From a virus, in IMG/VR virus record IMGVR_UViG_3300048997_000078, positions 1 to 36,578 of that record: 36,578 bases of DNA, one strand, 5' to 3'. The translations under genes and the position numbers were made by a program. This document shows positions 36,577-36,578 of this stretch, one piece after another. The notes under the pieces are model-generated. The model was not told the DNA's origin. It did no database searches and was given only the letters and a program-made list of their open reading frames with translations. The number at the start of each line of letters is the position of its first letter. Position 1 is the first letter of the stretch.

Positions 36577-36578
36577 AT

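Noticed and set aside
1-36578. CRISPR array, insertion sequence or transposase
   Set aside because: No regular 24-40 base repeats with unique spacers and no transposase or terminal inverted repeats were found; the iteron array is too short and tightly spaced to be CRISPR.
1-36578. Window ends join to a closed circle
   Set aside because: Joining the right end to the left gives a methylase continuation that stops after about 20 unrelated residues, so some sequence is probably missing.

Overview
This window is most of a temperate, siphovirus-like (long non-contractile tail) phage genome. Every gene I can support reads on the minus strand, so the biological order runs from high to low coordinates. 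Evidence for this type: an HK97-type head module, a tape measure protein with a frameshifted tail chaperone, a GTA-like (gene transfer agent) distal tail, a tyrosine integrase beside a tRNA-derived attachment core, and a GH19 endolysin. The host is probably a Gram-negative bacterium. One tail protein carries a Sec signal peptide followed by a segment that reminds me of Acidobacteriota secreted proteins, but this host guess is weak.

Layout, in transcription order: (1) 36.6-34.5 kb, small unknown proteins and membrane microproteins ending at the small terminase; (2) 34.6-28.1 kb, large terminase, portal, prohead protease with a Cys-rich tail, major capsid protein and head-tail connectors; (3) 28.1-21.9 kb, tail completion proteins, major tail protein, G/GT chaperones made by -1 frameshifting, a zinc ribbon protein, a possible moron (accessory gene) and the tape measure; (4) 21.9-14.7 kb, an unknown insert, DUF2460, DUF2163, NlpC/P60 and tail tip proteins, a secreted-type fibre and a HIRAN-domain protein, closed by a strong terminator; (5) 14.4-12.9 kb, integrase, Xre-like regulator with a near-consensus promoter, and a 45-nt tRNA-Met 3' half that is the probable attP; (6) 12.8-7.6 kb, a chain of tiny unknown genes, many joined by stop/start overlaps and several encoding Cys-rich zinc-ribbon proteins; (7) 7.6-3.1 kb, a HerA-like ATPase, a ParB-like protein, a winged-helix replication-initiator candidate and a noncoding region with four iteron-like repeats at 21-22 bp spacing; (8) 3.1-0 kb, small genes, a membrane/coiled-coil protein, the endolysin, a holin-like protein and a Dam-type methylase cut by the left edge.

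Phage genes lie on both sides of the attachment core, so the sequence probably represents the non-integrated (circular, virion or circularly permuted) form. Joining the two window ends does not give a sensible methylase C-terminus, so some sequence is probably missing.

The most interesting possibility is that an integrating phage also carries a plasmid-like replication and partition cassette (iterons, initiator, ParB-like protein, HerA-like ATPase). No DNA polymerase, primase or replicative helicase is visible, so replication would rely on host enzymes. Other unusual points are an 11-G tract whose length sets the reading frame of an early gene, and a recurring family of near-identical terminator hairpins between structural genes.
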